Part shown: positions 25,233 to 32,972 of the stretch, in pieces
Layout: each line of letters begins with the position of its first letter
Numbering within the stretch: the stretch's first letter is position 1
From: CAYJFD01 sp964369605
GTDB taxonomy: Bacteria > Bacteroidota > Bacteroidia > Bacteroidales > UBA932
Direction: 5' to 3'
Length of the DNA stretch: 64,000 nucleotides
Assembly (NCBI GenBank): GCA_964369605.1
Contig: CAYJFD010000005.1
Coordinates: forward strand, 16,678-80,677
Program-made: the position numbers and the translations under genes
The notes under the pieces: generated by a model
Seen by the model: only the letters and a program-made list of their open reading frames with translations
Database searches by the model: none
What the model was told of the DNA's origin: nothing

Positions 25233-25613
25233 ATGCGCAAATTATCACTACTTATATTCTCTGTCTCACTACTTTTATGCTCATGCATGGCAGATATACC
25301 TTCAGATTCGCTAGAAGGTAGCACTTGGAGCGCCTCGATGGAGGAGCACGTTCTTGGTTATACGTTTGAGCTTACTATAGATATGGAATTTCATATTGAC
25401 GAGGTAGATGTAGCGATTACAGCCTTTCCTATGAATTATAATATCACAGGCACTTATTTCTATTCTTATCCATACGTATATTTATATTTTGATGAAAATC
25501 AACTTAACGAGAATATACTTGGAGATATGACTGGAATAATAGATGGTAATACTCTAACATTTGAAGAATCTACTGGTTATATCAACGGCGTCCTAGTTCT
25601 AACTAAAGAGTAA
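25233..25613 (+). CDS. Small lipoprotein of unknown function
   Basis: A 126-residue protein with a lipoprotein signal (MRKLSLLIFSVSLLLCSC, lipidated Cys near 16-18). The mature part is beta-rich with an early LEGSTWSAS and a closing GVLVLTKE, a pattern seen in small Bacteroidetes lipocalin-like lipoproteins, but I cannot assign a family. It has its own -7 element. It is the last intact gene before the 25.6-26.1 kb remnant region. Confidence 0.8.
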   Translation: MRKLSLLIFSVSLLLCSCMADIPSDSLEGSTWSASMEEHVLGYTFELTIDMEFHIDEVDVAITAFPMNYNITGTYFYSYPYVYLYFDENQLNENILGDMTGIIDGNTLTFEESTGYINGVLVLTKE

Positions 25614-25669
25614 ACCTTACTATCTCAAAATATTGTTGTTCAATAAAAACAAATAAGATATAACAATTC

Positions 25670-25695
25670 ACAGCTAGGGATATCTCTCTAGCTGT
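25670..25695. terminator. Hairpin downstream of the small lipoprotein gene
   Basis: ACAGCTAG (25670-25677) pairs perfectly with CTAGCTGT (25688-25695). The T-rich tail is weak, so it may be a terminator or the edge of the element remnant beside it. Confidence 0.4.
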
Positions 25696-25710
25696 CTCTA
25701 TTTGTAATTT

Positions 25711-25902
25711 TTACTTCCAAGCCCCCTTATCGAAAACTAGAATAGAGCCTCTTGGTACATCTACATCCTTTAATAGAGTATGGTCATATATAGCAGCAGA
25801 GGTAAAACGCATAAACCTAGGTACATTCTCATCAGATGTAATAATGGTATGTACTTTTATTCCTCCCTTCTTCTTGTTTTTTATAGGATTACGACGGAGC
25901 AC
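25711..25902 (-). pseudogene. IS4-type transposase fragment
   Basis: A 63-codon piece reading LRRNPIKNKKKGGIKVHTII, then VPRFMRFTSAAIYDHTLLKD and RGSILVFDKGAWK. This is the central part of the IS4-family transposases common in Bacteroidetes (usual form RNP...KKKGGIKVH, RFT.A..HD...L, P.GS..VFDKGY). The N-terminal third and the C-terminal catalytic part are gone and no inverted repeats flank it, so it is a dead scar. The rest of the gap 25614-26066 holds only a hairpin and AT-rich sequence; I see no other gene there. Confidence 0.75.
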
Positions 25903-26066
25903 TTGATAAATTTGTATATTCTATGACTTTTACCTATTTTCACACAACCTAAAGTGTTAATGTGTCTCATACATTAACTTATATTTATGCTCATTTATTA
26001 AGAATAAAATAGGGTTCTTCTTAGAATGAGATAAAATAATTGAACCCTAAATTTAAATTATTTAAG

Positions 26067-27509
26067 ATGAAAAATTTTTTATTTCTTGCACTAAGTGCAT
26101 TACTATTGTGGAGTTGTGGAACTAAAGAATTAGATCCTAAACCAGTTATTACTATTACAAATGTTTCTTTAGTTGGTATTAATGGAGGTGAAGCCACAAT
26201 TACTTACACAATAGAAAATCCAAAACCTGATGCTGAGATATTAGCTACAACAACTAATGAATGGATTTCAGATTTTGACTATTCTGTGCCAGGTACAATA
26301 TCGTTTGAGGTTTCTAAAAATGAGAGTGGAGCAATACGTAATGGTATGGTAAATCTTAGCTACGAAGGTGCTTCAGATGTTGTTGCAACAGTAGAACAGC
26401 TAATAATTGCTATTATACACAACACGGCTGACGCAAATGATAATACAGTTAATACGCTTGGTCAAGCTATTATAGATGCTTTAGGTGAAGGTCATGAAAC
26501 TAAAAATATCATTGTGACAGGTACTATGAATAATGCCGATTTTGCCTCACTGATCCCATTTGAGCATATTGACATTAGTGCTGTAAATGTAGTAGGTAAA
26601 ATTGCAAATTTACTTAACCAAGAACAAACTAATTCAATACCAACATTTGCATTTCACGTGATTGGTGATAACGGACGCCCAGCAGGACCAAATAGTACAT
26701 TGAAATCAATAAAACTACCTAACTCGATGACAGAGATTAGTGCAGCTGCTATGGGTCAATGTATCGCACTAGAAGAAATCAGATTCCCAGATGAACTTGT
26801 AAAGATTCAAACACAAGCATTTTATCAGTGTATAGCACTAAAAAGAGTTACAAACTGGGGTAAAGTTGAAGTTATTGAGTCTCGTGCATTCTCTGATTGT
26901 TTAGCACTAGAAGCACTAGAACTACCTAATACAATTACAACTCTTGAAGCAGCCTCATTTGCAGGTTGTGAAACTCTTACTAGTGTTGTATTACCAGAAT
27001 CTATGCAAAACATAATAGGTAATGTATTTGCTGCATGTACATCATTAAAAACATTCTCAGCACCAGCACATTTAGATTTCTCAGCAGCGGATTACTGCTT
27101 TTATAGAACTGGAATTGAAGACTTTACGTTTAACAGTGCAACGACTACAATCCCAGCTCAATTTCTAATGTCTACAAAACTAAAGAAATTAGATATACCT
27201 GCGACTATCACACTGATTGATAATAATATAATGGAAGGAAAGGCAGGTTCATTCGCTGATATTCAAACATTAACAGAAATTACTGTACACTGGACTGAGA
27301 ATATTCCTGCTGTAGATCCATTTGTTTTAAATCCAGACACGTTCAATATCCCAAATTCTACATATTTAGGTACATTCCCAGAGAGCTTTGGTACTGTAGA
27401 AAAAGTAGGTGCTGAATTATCGAAATACTCGATTAAAGTTCCTGCTGGAACAATTGCAGCATACCTTGCTGTTCCAGGTTGGGACAGTTATAATCTAATT
27501 GAAGAGTAA
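26067..27509 (+). CDS. BACON/BspA-like leucine-rich-repeat surface lipoprotein
   Basis: A 480-residue lipoprotein (MKNFLFLALSALLLWSC, lipidated Cys17). Residues about 30-110 resemble a BACON domain (EWISDFDYSVPGTISFEVSK... RNGMVNLSYEG). From about 210 there are BspA-type LRR_5 repeats of about 23 residues: LKSIKLPNSMTEISAAAMGQ, LEEIRFPDELVKIQTQAF, LEALELPNTITTLEAASF, LTSVVLPESMQNIIGNVF. Such proteins are exported to the cell surface and bind host or matrix ligands in some species. An in-frame TTG lies upstream at 26040, but the ATG at 26067 opens the signal peptide. It stands alone between a transposase fragment and a group II intron remnant. Confidence 0.88.
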   Translation: MKNFLFLALSALLLWSCGTKELDPKPVITITNVSLVGINGGEATITYTIENPKPDAEILATTTNEWISDFDYSVPGTISFEVSKNESGAIRNGMVNLSYEGASDVVATVEQLIIAIIHNTADANDNTVNTLGQAIIDALGEGHETKNIIVTGTMNNADFASLIPFEHIDISAVNVVGKIANLLNQEQTNSIPTFAFHVIGDNGRPAGPNSTLKSIKLPNSMTEISAAAMGQCIALEEIRFPDELVKIQTQAFYQCIALKRVTNWGKVEVIESRAFSDCLALEALELPNTITTLEAASFAGCETLTSVVLPESMQNIIGNVFAACTSLKTFSAPAHLDFSAADYCFYRTGIEDFTFNSATTTIPAQFLMSTKLKKLDIPATITLIDNNIMEGKAGSFADIQTLTEITVHWTENIPAVDPFVLNPDTFNIPNSTYLGTFPESFGTVEKVGAELSKYSIKVPAGTIAAYLAVPGWDSYNLIEE

Positions 27510-27534
27510 GCTACTCTTTAAACCCTTAATCTAT

Positions 27535-27569
27535 AAGCTGAATACGACAAAATCGTGTTCAGCTTTTTT
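27535..27569 (+). terminator. Terminator of the BspA-like gene
   Basis: Stem AAGCTGAATACGA with TCGTGTTCAGCTT (one mismatch) and a run of Ts. Confidence 0.85.
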
Positions 27570-27575
27570 GGGTAC

Positions 27576-27700
27576 GCACAACATAGGCGTAATATAATGG
27601 GTGCAAGTCCCTAGCGATCCCAAATAGCGGGAATCGCCTAGCATAAAGCAAGGGTATCTATCGTGAGGTAGAATCTGAAGGAAGCTGGCGCCATATCTTC
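27576..27700 (+). mobile_element. Group II intron remnant (5' domain I region)
   Basis: The conserved opening of bacterial group II intron RNA is readable: GGGTGCAAGTCCCTAG (27599-27614), a stem CTAGCGATCCC with GGGAATCGCCTAG (27611-27641), GCAAGGGT (27648-27655), a CGTGAGGTAGAATCTGAAGG block (27662-27681) and GAAGCTGG (27681-27688). Domains II-VI, the reverse transcriptase gene and a 3' end are absent: the next 60 bases lead into a terminator and then rplI. It is therefore a fragment that cannot splice. The 311-base gap 27510-27820 holds this remnant and two terminators and no gene. Confidence 0.7.
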
Positions 27701-27765
27701 TTTCGGCCGAGCCATTTCGCCAGAAATGGGGATAGTGCAAAAGTTTTACTGGACAACTATAATAT

Positions 27766-27806
27766 AATACAAAAAAGGCTACTTTTAAAGTAGCCTTTTT
27801 TGTATT
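27766..27806. terminator. Bidirectional terminator after rplI
   Basis: A perfect 20-bp stem (27766-27785 with 27787-27806, so the tip bases are probably unpaired) with an A-run and a T-run; it ends the leftward ribosomal-protein operon. Confidence 0.88.
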
Positions 27807-27820
27807 ATATAGTGGATAGA

Positions 27821-28276
27821 TTATTCCTCTTCTCCTACTACTTCTAACTTAACTGTAGCCTTGATATCTTTGTAGCATCTTACGATTGCCTCATAAGTAC
27901 CTACTTCTTTAAGGTTATCAGCGTCAACGATAGAAATGCTTCTGCGATCTATCTCGAAGCCCATTCCTACAAGTGCCTCAGCGATTTGAATATTATTGAT
28001 AGAACCAAAGATTTTACCCTGTGAGCTAACCTTAGTTACTAATTTAACTAATATTCCTTCTAATTTAGCTGCCATAGCTGAAGCTTCGTCTCTTACTTTT
28101 GCCTCTTTATGAGCTCTTTGACGAAGATTTTCTGCGTGAATTTTCTTAGCAGTAGCAGTTGCCATGATAGCATATCCTTGTGGAATTAGGAAGTTAGTTG
28201 CATAACCATTTTTTACTACTACGATTTCGTCTTTGTGACCTAGTCTCTCAACGTCTTGCTTTAATATAATTTCCAT
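27821..28276 (-). CDS. rplI: Ribosomal protein bL9
   Basis: A 151-residue large-subunit protein that binds 23S rRNA at the base of the L1 stalk. The N-terminal domain (MEIILKQDVERLGHKDEIVVVKNGYATNFLIPQGYA) and the long connecting helix are typical. Last gene of the rpsF-rpsR-rplI operon, 12 bases after rpsR. A clear GGAGG (28284-28288, minus strand) sits 7 bases before the ATG, which is unusual in a genome where most starts lack a Shine-Dalgarno sequence. Confidence 0.98.
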   Translation of the reverse strand: MEIILKQDVERLGHKDEIVVVKNGYATNFLIPQGYAIMATATAKKIHAENLRQRAHKEAKVRDEASAMAAKLEGILVKLVTKVSSQGKIFGSINNIQIAEALVGMGFEIDRRSISIVDADNLKEVGTYEAIVRCYKDIKATVKLEVVGEEE

Positions 28277-28288
28277 ACTATGTCCTCC

Positions 28289-28555
28289 TTATTTTAATAA
28301 ATCTGTTACGTAAGGAAGTAAAGCTATATGTCTTGCACGCTTAACTGCCTGAGCCACTTTCTTCTGGAACTTTAATGAAGTACCTGTAAGACGACGAGGA
28401 AGAATTTTTCCTTGCTCATTTAGGAAACGCTTTAAGAATTCAGCATCCTTATAATCAATATACTTAATACCTACCTTCTTGAAACGGCAGTATTTTTTCT
28501 TTTTTACCTCAACTGTTGGAGGATTAAGATAACGTATTTCGTTGTTGTGTGCCAT
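28289..28555 (-). CDS. rpsR: Ribosomal protein bS18
   Basis: An 88-residue small-subunit protein that forms a complex with bS6 on the platform. The core FKKVGIKYIDYKDAEFLKRFLNEQGKILPRRLTG is intact, and the conserved C-terminal AVKRARHIALLPY is present. It has a GGAGG (28562-28566, minus strand) before its ATG and lies between rpsF (14-base gap) and rplI. Confidence 0.98.
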   Translation of the reverse strand: MAHNNEIRYLNPPTVEVKKKKYCRFKKVGIKYIDYKDAEFLKRFLNEQGKILPRRLTGTSLKFQKKVAQAVKRARHIALLPYVTDLLK

Positions 28556-28569
28556 TGTAAACCTCCTTA

Positions 28570-28911
28570 TTAGTTATTTTGATTCTTATTTGCACGTCTA
28601 CGCTCAGCATAAGCTAGAGAGTGCTTGTCCATAGAGAATGTTAAAAAGCGAATGATTCTCTCGTCACGACGATATTGGGTTTCCAATTTCGCGATAAATT
28701 GAGGATCTGCTTTAAATTCAATCAGGTGATAAAAACCTGTAGTTTTTTTCTGGATAGGGTAAGCTAATTTCTTTAGTCCCCAGTCCTCTTCGTAAACTAT
28801 CTCGCCGCCTTCTGCAACGATGTAGTCACGATACTTTGCTACCGCTTCCTTTATCTGAGCTTCAGATAAAACGGGAGTTGCAATGAAAACGGTTTCGTAC
28901 TGCTTTAACAT
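28570..28911 (-). CDS. rpsF: Ribosomal protein bS6
   Basis: A 113-residue small-subunit protein that pairs with bS18. The opening YETVFIATPVLSEAQIKEAV and the central EDWGLKKLAYPIQKKTTGFY match the family. First gene of the operon; no ssb or priB lies between rpsF and rpsR. The mRNA begins with a strong hairpin (28942-28968), which could be where the S6:S18 complex regulates its own operon. Confidence 0.97.
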   Translation of the reverse strand: MLKQYETVFIATPVLSEAQIKEAVAKYRDYIVAEGGEIVYEEDWGLKKLAYPIQKKTTGFYHLIEFKADPQFIAKLETQYRRDERIIRFLTFSMDKHSLAYAERRRANKNQNN

Positions 28912-28941
28912 CTTGTTTTATTATTAATTGTTTATAAATAA

Positions 28942-28968
28942 GCCCCTTCACTTTTAGCAAAGGGGCTG
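28942..28968 (-). promoter_or_regulatory. 5'-end hairpin of the rpsF operon mRNA
   Basis: On the minus strand AGCCCCTT pairs perfectly with AAGGGGCT around an 11-base loop. It begins two bases after the -7 element, so it forms the very 5' end of the transcript. The loop lacks the CCG triplet I associate with the known S6:S18-binding leader, so it may act only as a stabilising cap. Confidence 0.6.
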
Positions 28969-28969
28969 C

Positions 28970-28999
28970 AAATGTAGTAATTTTTTAATTATCTACAAA
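28970..28999 (-). promoter_or_regulatory. Promoter of rpsF-rpsR-rplI
   Basis: On the minus strand TTTG (28996-28999), 18-base spacer, TACATTTG (28970-28977). Confidence 0.7.
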
Positions 29000-29027
29000 T
29001 TTCTTTTCTTAAATCCTTTCAAATTAC

Positions 29028-30479
29028 CTACTTAACTGGTGCATTCTTAAGACTTGCCTTAACAAAATCCCACCATTTTTCTACAGTTGGGATTAATACT
29101 CTCTCGTCTGGTGAGTGAGGAGAACGGATAGTAGGTCCGCAAGAAATCATATCCCAAGCAGGATAAGTTCCAGAAAGAATTCCACACTCTAGTCCTGCGT
29201 GAATAGCCTTTACTTCTGGCTCTCTTCCGTAAAGCTCTTTATAAGTTTGCTTCATAGCTTTTAAGATAGGAGATTTCATATTTGGCTTCCAGCCTGAATA
29301 TCCACCTGTGAATATTACTTCTCCACCTGCTAATTCAAATGTAGCTCTAATTGATTCACTTAGTACCATTTTAGCAGAATCGATTGATCCTCTCATAAGA
29401 GTTTTGATAGATACTACTCCGTTTTCGCTCTTTACGATAGCTAAGTTATTAGATGTCTCTACTAGCCCTTCCATCTCAAGACTCATTCTGTCAACTCCAT
29501 TTGGGCAAGCATAAACAGCTTGAACTACCTTTAATGCTACTGCTCTTTCAATGATACTATCTGCGCTACTCTCAGTAACTGTAATCTCAACACCTGGATC
29601 AGCATCTGCGTACTCTAATTTTACCTCTGCTGTTATTTTTTCAATTAGGCTTTTTGCTAATGCAATATTCTCTGCTGGCACTGCAAATTTAGTCTCAGCT
29701 TCTCTCGGAATAGCATTTCTCATATTACCGCCATTTAGGCTTATTACTTCGGCTTTGAGTTCTCTCATTAATGGAAGAAGTAATCTAACCATTAACTTAT
29801 TAGAGTTTGCTCGTCCTTCGCTTATCTCCATTCCTGAGTGTCCACCTTTCAGTCCACCTATCTTTATGTTGAATACTTCATATCCGGAAGGAATGTTTTC
29901 TTGCTTGTATTTGAATTCAACATTTGTATCTAATCCTCCTGCACATCCTACATAAAGTTCCCCTTCGTCCTCTGAGTCAAGATTAATCAAGATATCCCCT
30001 TTTAGGATTCCAGCCTGCAGCTCTTTTGCTCCTGTCATTCCTGTCTCCTCATCGATAGTGAATAAAGCCTCAACTGGCCCATGCTCTAGAGTGGTATCTT
30101 CTAATACCGCCATTGCGACAGCACATCCTAAACCATTATCTGCGCCTAGTGTTGTTCCTGTAGCATAAAGCCAGTCTTCAACGATTCTTGGAGTTACTGG
30201 ATCATTTAACCAATCGTGCTGCGTATCATTATTATTTTGAGGCACCATATCAAGGTGACTTTGTAAAATGATTCCCATTCTATCTTCGTAGCCTGGAGTT
30301 GCTGGCTTGCGTATAATTATATTACCGACGTGGTCTACAATAGTTTCTAATCCTAGGCCTTCTCCGAATTCTTTAACAAATTTCACGACTTTTTCCTCGT
30401 GCTTTGAAGGGCGAGGAATTTGAGTTAAAGAATAAAAATGTTTCCACACTATTTGTGGATTTAAATTTTCTAATGTCAT
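29028..30479 (-). CDS. pepD: Aminoacyl-histidine dipeptidase (M20 family)
   Basis: A 483-residue cytoplasmic metallopeptidase that splits Xaa-His dipeptides such as carnosine. The two-zinc site is visible: QSHLDMV (His75, Asp77), LGADNG (Asp114) and DEETGMTGA (Glu144-Glu145 region), with an M20 dimerisation domain in the middle and a closing HAGLECGIL. Length fits PepD. It is the last gene of the nrdD-nrdG-lpxL-DUF4831-pepD run, 5 bases after the DUF4831 gene. Confidence 0.94.
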   Translation of the reverse strand: MTLENLNPQIVWKHFYSLTQIPRPSKHEEKVVKFVKEFGEGLGLETIVDHVGNIIIRKPATPGYEDRMGIILQSHLDMVPQNNNDTQHDWLNDPVTPRIVEDWLYATGTTLGADNGLGCAVAMAVLEDTTLEHGPVEALFTIDEETGMTGAKELQAGILKGDILINLDSEDEGELYVGCAGGLDTNVEFKYKQENIPSGYEVFNIKIGGLKGGHSGMEISEGRANSNKLMVRLLLPLMRELKAEVISLNGGNMRNAIPREAETKFAVPAENIALAKSLIEKITAEVKLEYADADPGVEITVTESSADSIIERAVALKVVQAVYACPNGVDRMSLEMEGLVETSNNLAIVKSENGVVSIKTLMRGSIDSAKMVLSESIRATFELAGGEVIFTGGYSGWKPNMKSPILKAMKQTYKELYGREPEVKAIHAGLECGILSGTYPAWDMISCGPTIRSPHSPDERVLIPTVEKWWDFVKASLKNAPVK

Positions 30480-30484
30480 AGTAA

Positions 30485-31567
30485 TTATTTTAAATTTTCA
30501 ATTATTGGGTAACTGACTGTTTCACCTAATTGATATATCGGCATACGCGACTGAAGTAAAACTTCTGCCCCATCTAACACTTTAACCGAACACGTATTAG
30601 GTATTCTATAGTACAGTTTGTGTACTATTATATCTTTCTTTTTCTTTCCTTCTACCTGAGGAGCGACAACTATCTCTGCCTCTCTTGAATCGGGAGTAAT
30701 TTCTATTATTATTGGTCGTCCTGACAAATCATCAGACAATAATGCTCCTTGGGTCTCAGACATTCTAAAGGCTATATATAGCTGACGACCTTCTCTCTCT
30801 TGCGGTAGAACCTCGAAATTCTTTGTCTGCGTTGAATACTCTCTTTTACCTAAAAATAGAGTCATATACTCCGCCTCTAACCTATCTATCGTCGCTACTG
30901 CATCTCCTAAGGATTCGCCTGAGAACGTAGCATCTGTATCCCCAGTTATAATTTGAAGTCTATTTTCTCTTAACTCAAAAATCAAGGAAGCCGCTTCTTT
31001 TGCTTTACTCTCTAAGCTCTTCTCCACAACTTGGGTTTGTGGTATCGCGACTCTATCATAAAGGCCCTCTTCATTTTTTACAGACTTATACAGTGTTGTT
31101 TGCACAGATGCAAAATTATCTGTTGCGCCGCTCAAGAGCTGGACATTATCCACTATTTGAGGGAATCTCCAATGCTCTTGTGTGCCTTTGTACTGATCGG
31201 CAAACATTAACAATCCCTGGGAGTTTAAGTTGAAGAATACATCTTTAGCAAGAGATGGAACTTCTCTAAAATCAAAAAGCGTCCTTGTACTTTGATCTGC
31301 TTCCAAATAAGGAGTTAACTTAATAGCTGTTAAAGAATAATTTTCTTCTTTCTTTGTGGAAACATTAATCCCCAAATACTTACTAGCGTATTTTGCGTAA
31401 GGTCCAGGAATGTAAGTCTCACGCTGTGTCTCTACCTCTACAGATATGGAAGTAGACGGTAATGCATATACAACCTTTGCTCCTAGATCTATTTCCTTAT
31501 TTTCTTGCGCTGCTAAGCCTAAAGTAAGGGATCCAAGCAAAGCAGCTGTTATGATTAAACGTTTCAT
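30485..31567 (-). CDS. DUF4831 family secreted protein
   Basis: A 360-residue protein with a signal peptide (MKRLIITAALLGSLTLGLAAQ). KVVYALPSTSISVEVETQRETYIPGPYAKYASKYLG is the characteristic start of DUF4831, a family found in Bacteroidetes with no known function. The rest is beta-rich (LYIAFRMSETQGALLSDDLSGRP, YRIPNTCSVKVLDG). It lies 6 bases after the acyltransferase gene and 5 bases before pepD, so it is co-transcribed with them. Confidence 0.82.
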   Translation of the reverse strand: MKRLIITAALLGSLTLGLAAQENKEIDLGAKVVYALPSTSISVEVETQRETYIPGPYAKYASKYLGINVSTKKEENYSLTAIKLTPYLEADQSTRTLFDFREVPSLAKDVFFNLNSQGLLMFADQYKGTQEHWRFPQIVDNVQLLSGATDNFASVQTTLYKSVKNEEGLYDRVAIPQTQVVEKSLESKAKEAASLIFELRENRLQIITGDTDATFSGESLGDAVATIDRLEAEYMTLFLGKREYSTQTKNFEVLPQEREGRQLYIAFRMSETQGALLSDDLSGRPIIIEITPDSREAEIVVAPQVEGKKKKDIIVHKLYYRIPNTCSVKVLDGAEVLLQSRMPIYQLGETVSYPIIENLK

Positions 31568-31573
31568 ATTCGA

Positions 31574-32476
31574 TTATTTATAATTTTCTTTATTAAATCT
31601 TTTTTTCCACCTCTTATGACTCCATAACCAAGTAACTTTATCATTTGAGATGCATTCTTCTAAGATCTTTGCATATTTTCGCGTTAACTCACCCTCCTCT
31701 AATTCAGCAGCATTATCACACAGCTTTGTATATTCAGCTACATATTTCCCTCTTTGAGGTCTCTGAACATCTAGAAAAATAACTGGCAAGGACATCTTTC
31801 GAGCTATATACTCTGGACCATTTATCATAACAGTAGGTTGATTCAGGAAGTTCACAACCACCTTCCCACTCTTTCCGGGAGACTGGTCTGCTATGAAGAA
31901 ATAAAAATTTCTTTCATTTCTCTCTCTTAACATCTTCATCAAGACATTATTCATCTCTACTATTCCCACTGATTTGTGCTGAGATCTAATCCTGCACATT
32001 AGATTATTTGCGAGCTTAGAAGTTAATTTTTTATAGACATATATATACTGATTATTATTCAGAGATATTCCATAGTCTTTTAAATCCTTTATTCCTGAGA
32101 AAATCTCCCAGTTACCCTGATGGGCTGCCATAACTACGACATTCTTACCCAAGGCATATACCTCGTTTATTAGTTCTGGGTTTTTTATTTCTATTCTTTT
32201 TGATATTTTTTTTCGACTACGCGTAAAGGACCATACTATTTCTACTATAGTATCTGCCATAAAAAGATAATATTCTTTTGTTATTTTTTTTATCTCCCCA
32301 TAACGAAGTTCTGGAAAAGAACGTGCAAGATTTATCGTCACATCCTGTAGCCTATATTTCACCACACTTCTTAATATCCAAGCTATAATACCCGAAAAGA
32401 AATAGTGCACCCTTAGAGGGAGCAAAGATACCAAGGCTAAAATCGCAAGTAGTGGATAAAACAATATTCTATACAT
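31574..32476 (-). CDS. Lipid A biosynthesis acyltransferase (LpxL/LpxM-like)
   Basis: A 300-residue inner-membrane acyltransferase that adds a secondary acyl chain to lipid A. It has an N-terminal membrane helix (MYRILFYPLLAILALVSLLPL), the HQGNWE form of the catalytic H-x4-E motif near residue 120, and ADQSPGKSG (usual DQ...G). Length is right for the family. It is 13 bases after nrdG in a tight leftward operon. Which acyl position it modifies cannot be told. Confidence 0.92.
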   Translation of the reverse strand: MYRILFYPLLAILALVSLLPLRVHYFFSGIIAWILRSVVKYRLQDVTINLARSFPELRYGEIKKITKEYYLFMADTIVEIVWSFTRSRKKISKRIEIKNPELINEVYALGKNVVVMAAHQGNWEIFSGIKDLKDYGISLNNNQYIYVYKKLTSKLANNLMCRIRSQHKSVGIVEMNNVLMKMLRERNERNFYFFIADQSPGKSGKVVVNFLNQPTVMINGPEYIARKMSLPVIFLDVQRPQRGKYVAEYTKLCDNAAELEEGELTRKYAKILEECISNDKVTWLWSHKRWKKRFNKENYK

Positions 32477-32489
32477 CTGATTAATTTAT

Positions 32490-32972
32490 TCAGTCAAAGA
32501 TAGAAATATTTTTCCAAAAAGAAGAGGTAATATCTACAAATTCGCCGTTTAAAATCCTATATAGACGCTGATTTGTTGCGCTGGAGCGCAATGCCCCAAA
32601 CTTCTCTATATAGGGTCCTAACTTAATATAGTCAAACACTTGCGCTTCTATTCCGCTGGCGAATTCCTGCCTTCCTGAGTACCAAGCAATCTTTAACAAA
32701 GGGCGTTTTAATCTGATGTATTTTGCTAAAGCCTCAACCGCCACGGGGTCGCTATCTCCTCCCATAAAGCAAATGCAGCTTACTTGTTCTGCATAAGCCA
32801 TTAATATAGCGTCCATTAACCCTTCATCCAGAGCCTCTCCGACATCATCCATCATCTGTGGACTGTGACACCCTTTACATCTATTTGGACAATTCGAGAT
32901 ATTTAAAGAAAGCGTAACCTCATCAGGAATCTCCTGAAAAACTACTTGATAACTAGCTATTTTTATTCCCAT
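32490..32972 (-). CDS. nrdG: Anaerobic ribonucleotide reductase activating protein
   Basis: Radical-SAM enzyme that puts the glycyl radical on NrdD. The 160-residue protein has the iron-sulphur triad C-x3-C-x2-C at Cys28, Cys32 and Cys35 (NCPNRCKGCHSP), and MGGDS later in the chain, as in the family. It overlaps the end of nrdD by 20 bases, so the two are translationally coupled. Confidence 0.95.
   Translation of the reverse strand: MGIKIASYQVVFQEIPDEVTLSLNISNCPNRCKGCHSPQMMDDVGEALDEGLMDAILMAYAEQVSCICFMGGDSDPVAVEALAKYIRLKRPLLKIAWYSGRQEFASGIEAQVFDYIKLGPYIEKFGALRSSATNQRLYRILNGEFVDITSSFWKNISIFD

Noticed and set aside
25614..26066. Intact insertion sequence
   Set aside because: Only a 63-codon core of the transposase is left and no terminal inverted repeats or target duplications were found.
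27531..27740. Leftward 69-codon frame
   Set aside because: It runs through the BspA terminator and the intron remnant, has no recognisable protein features and no promoter or start context.
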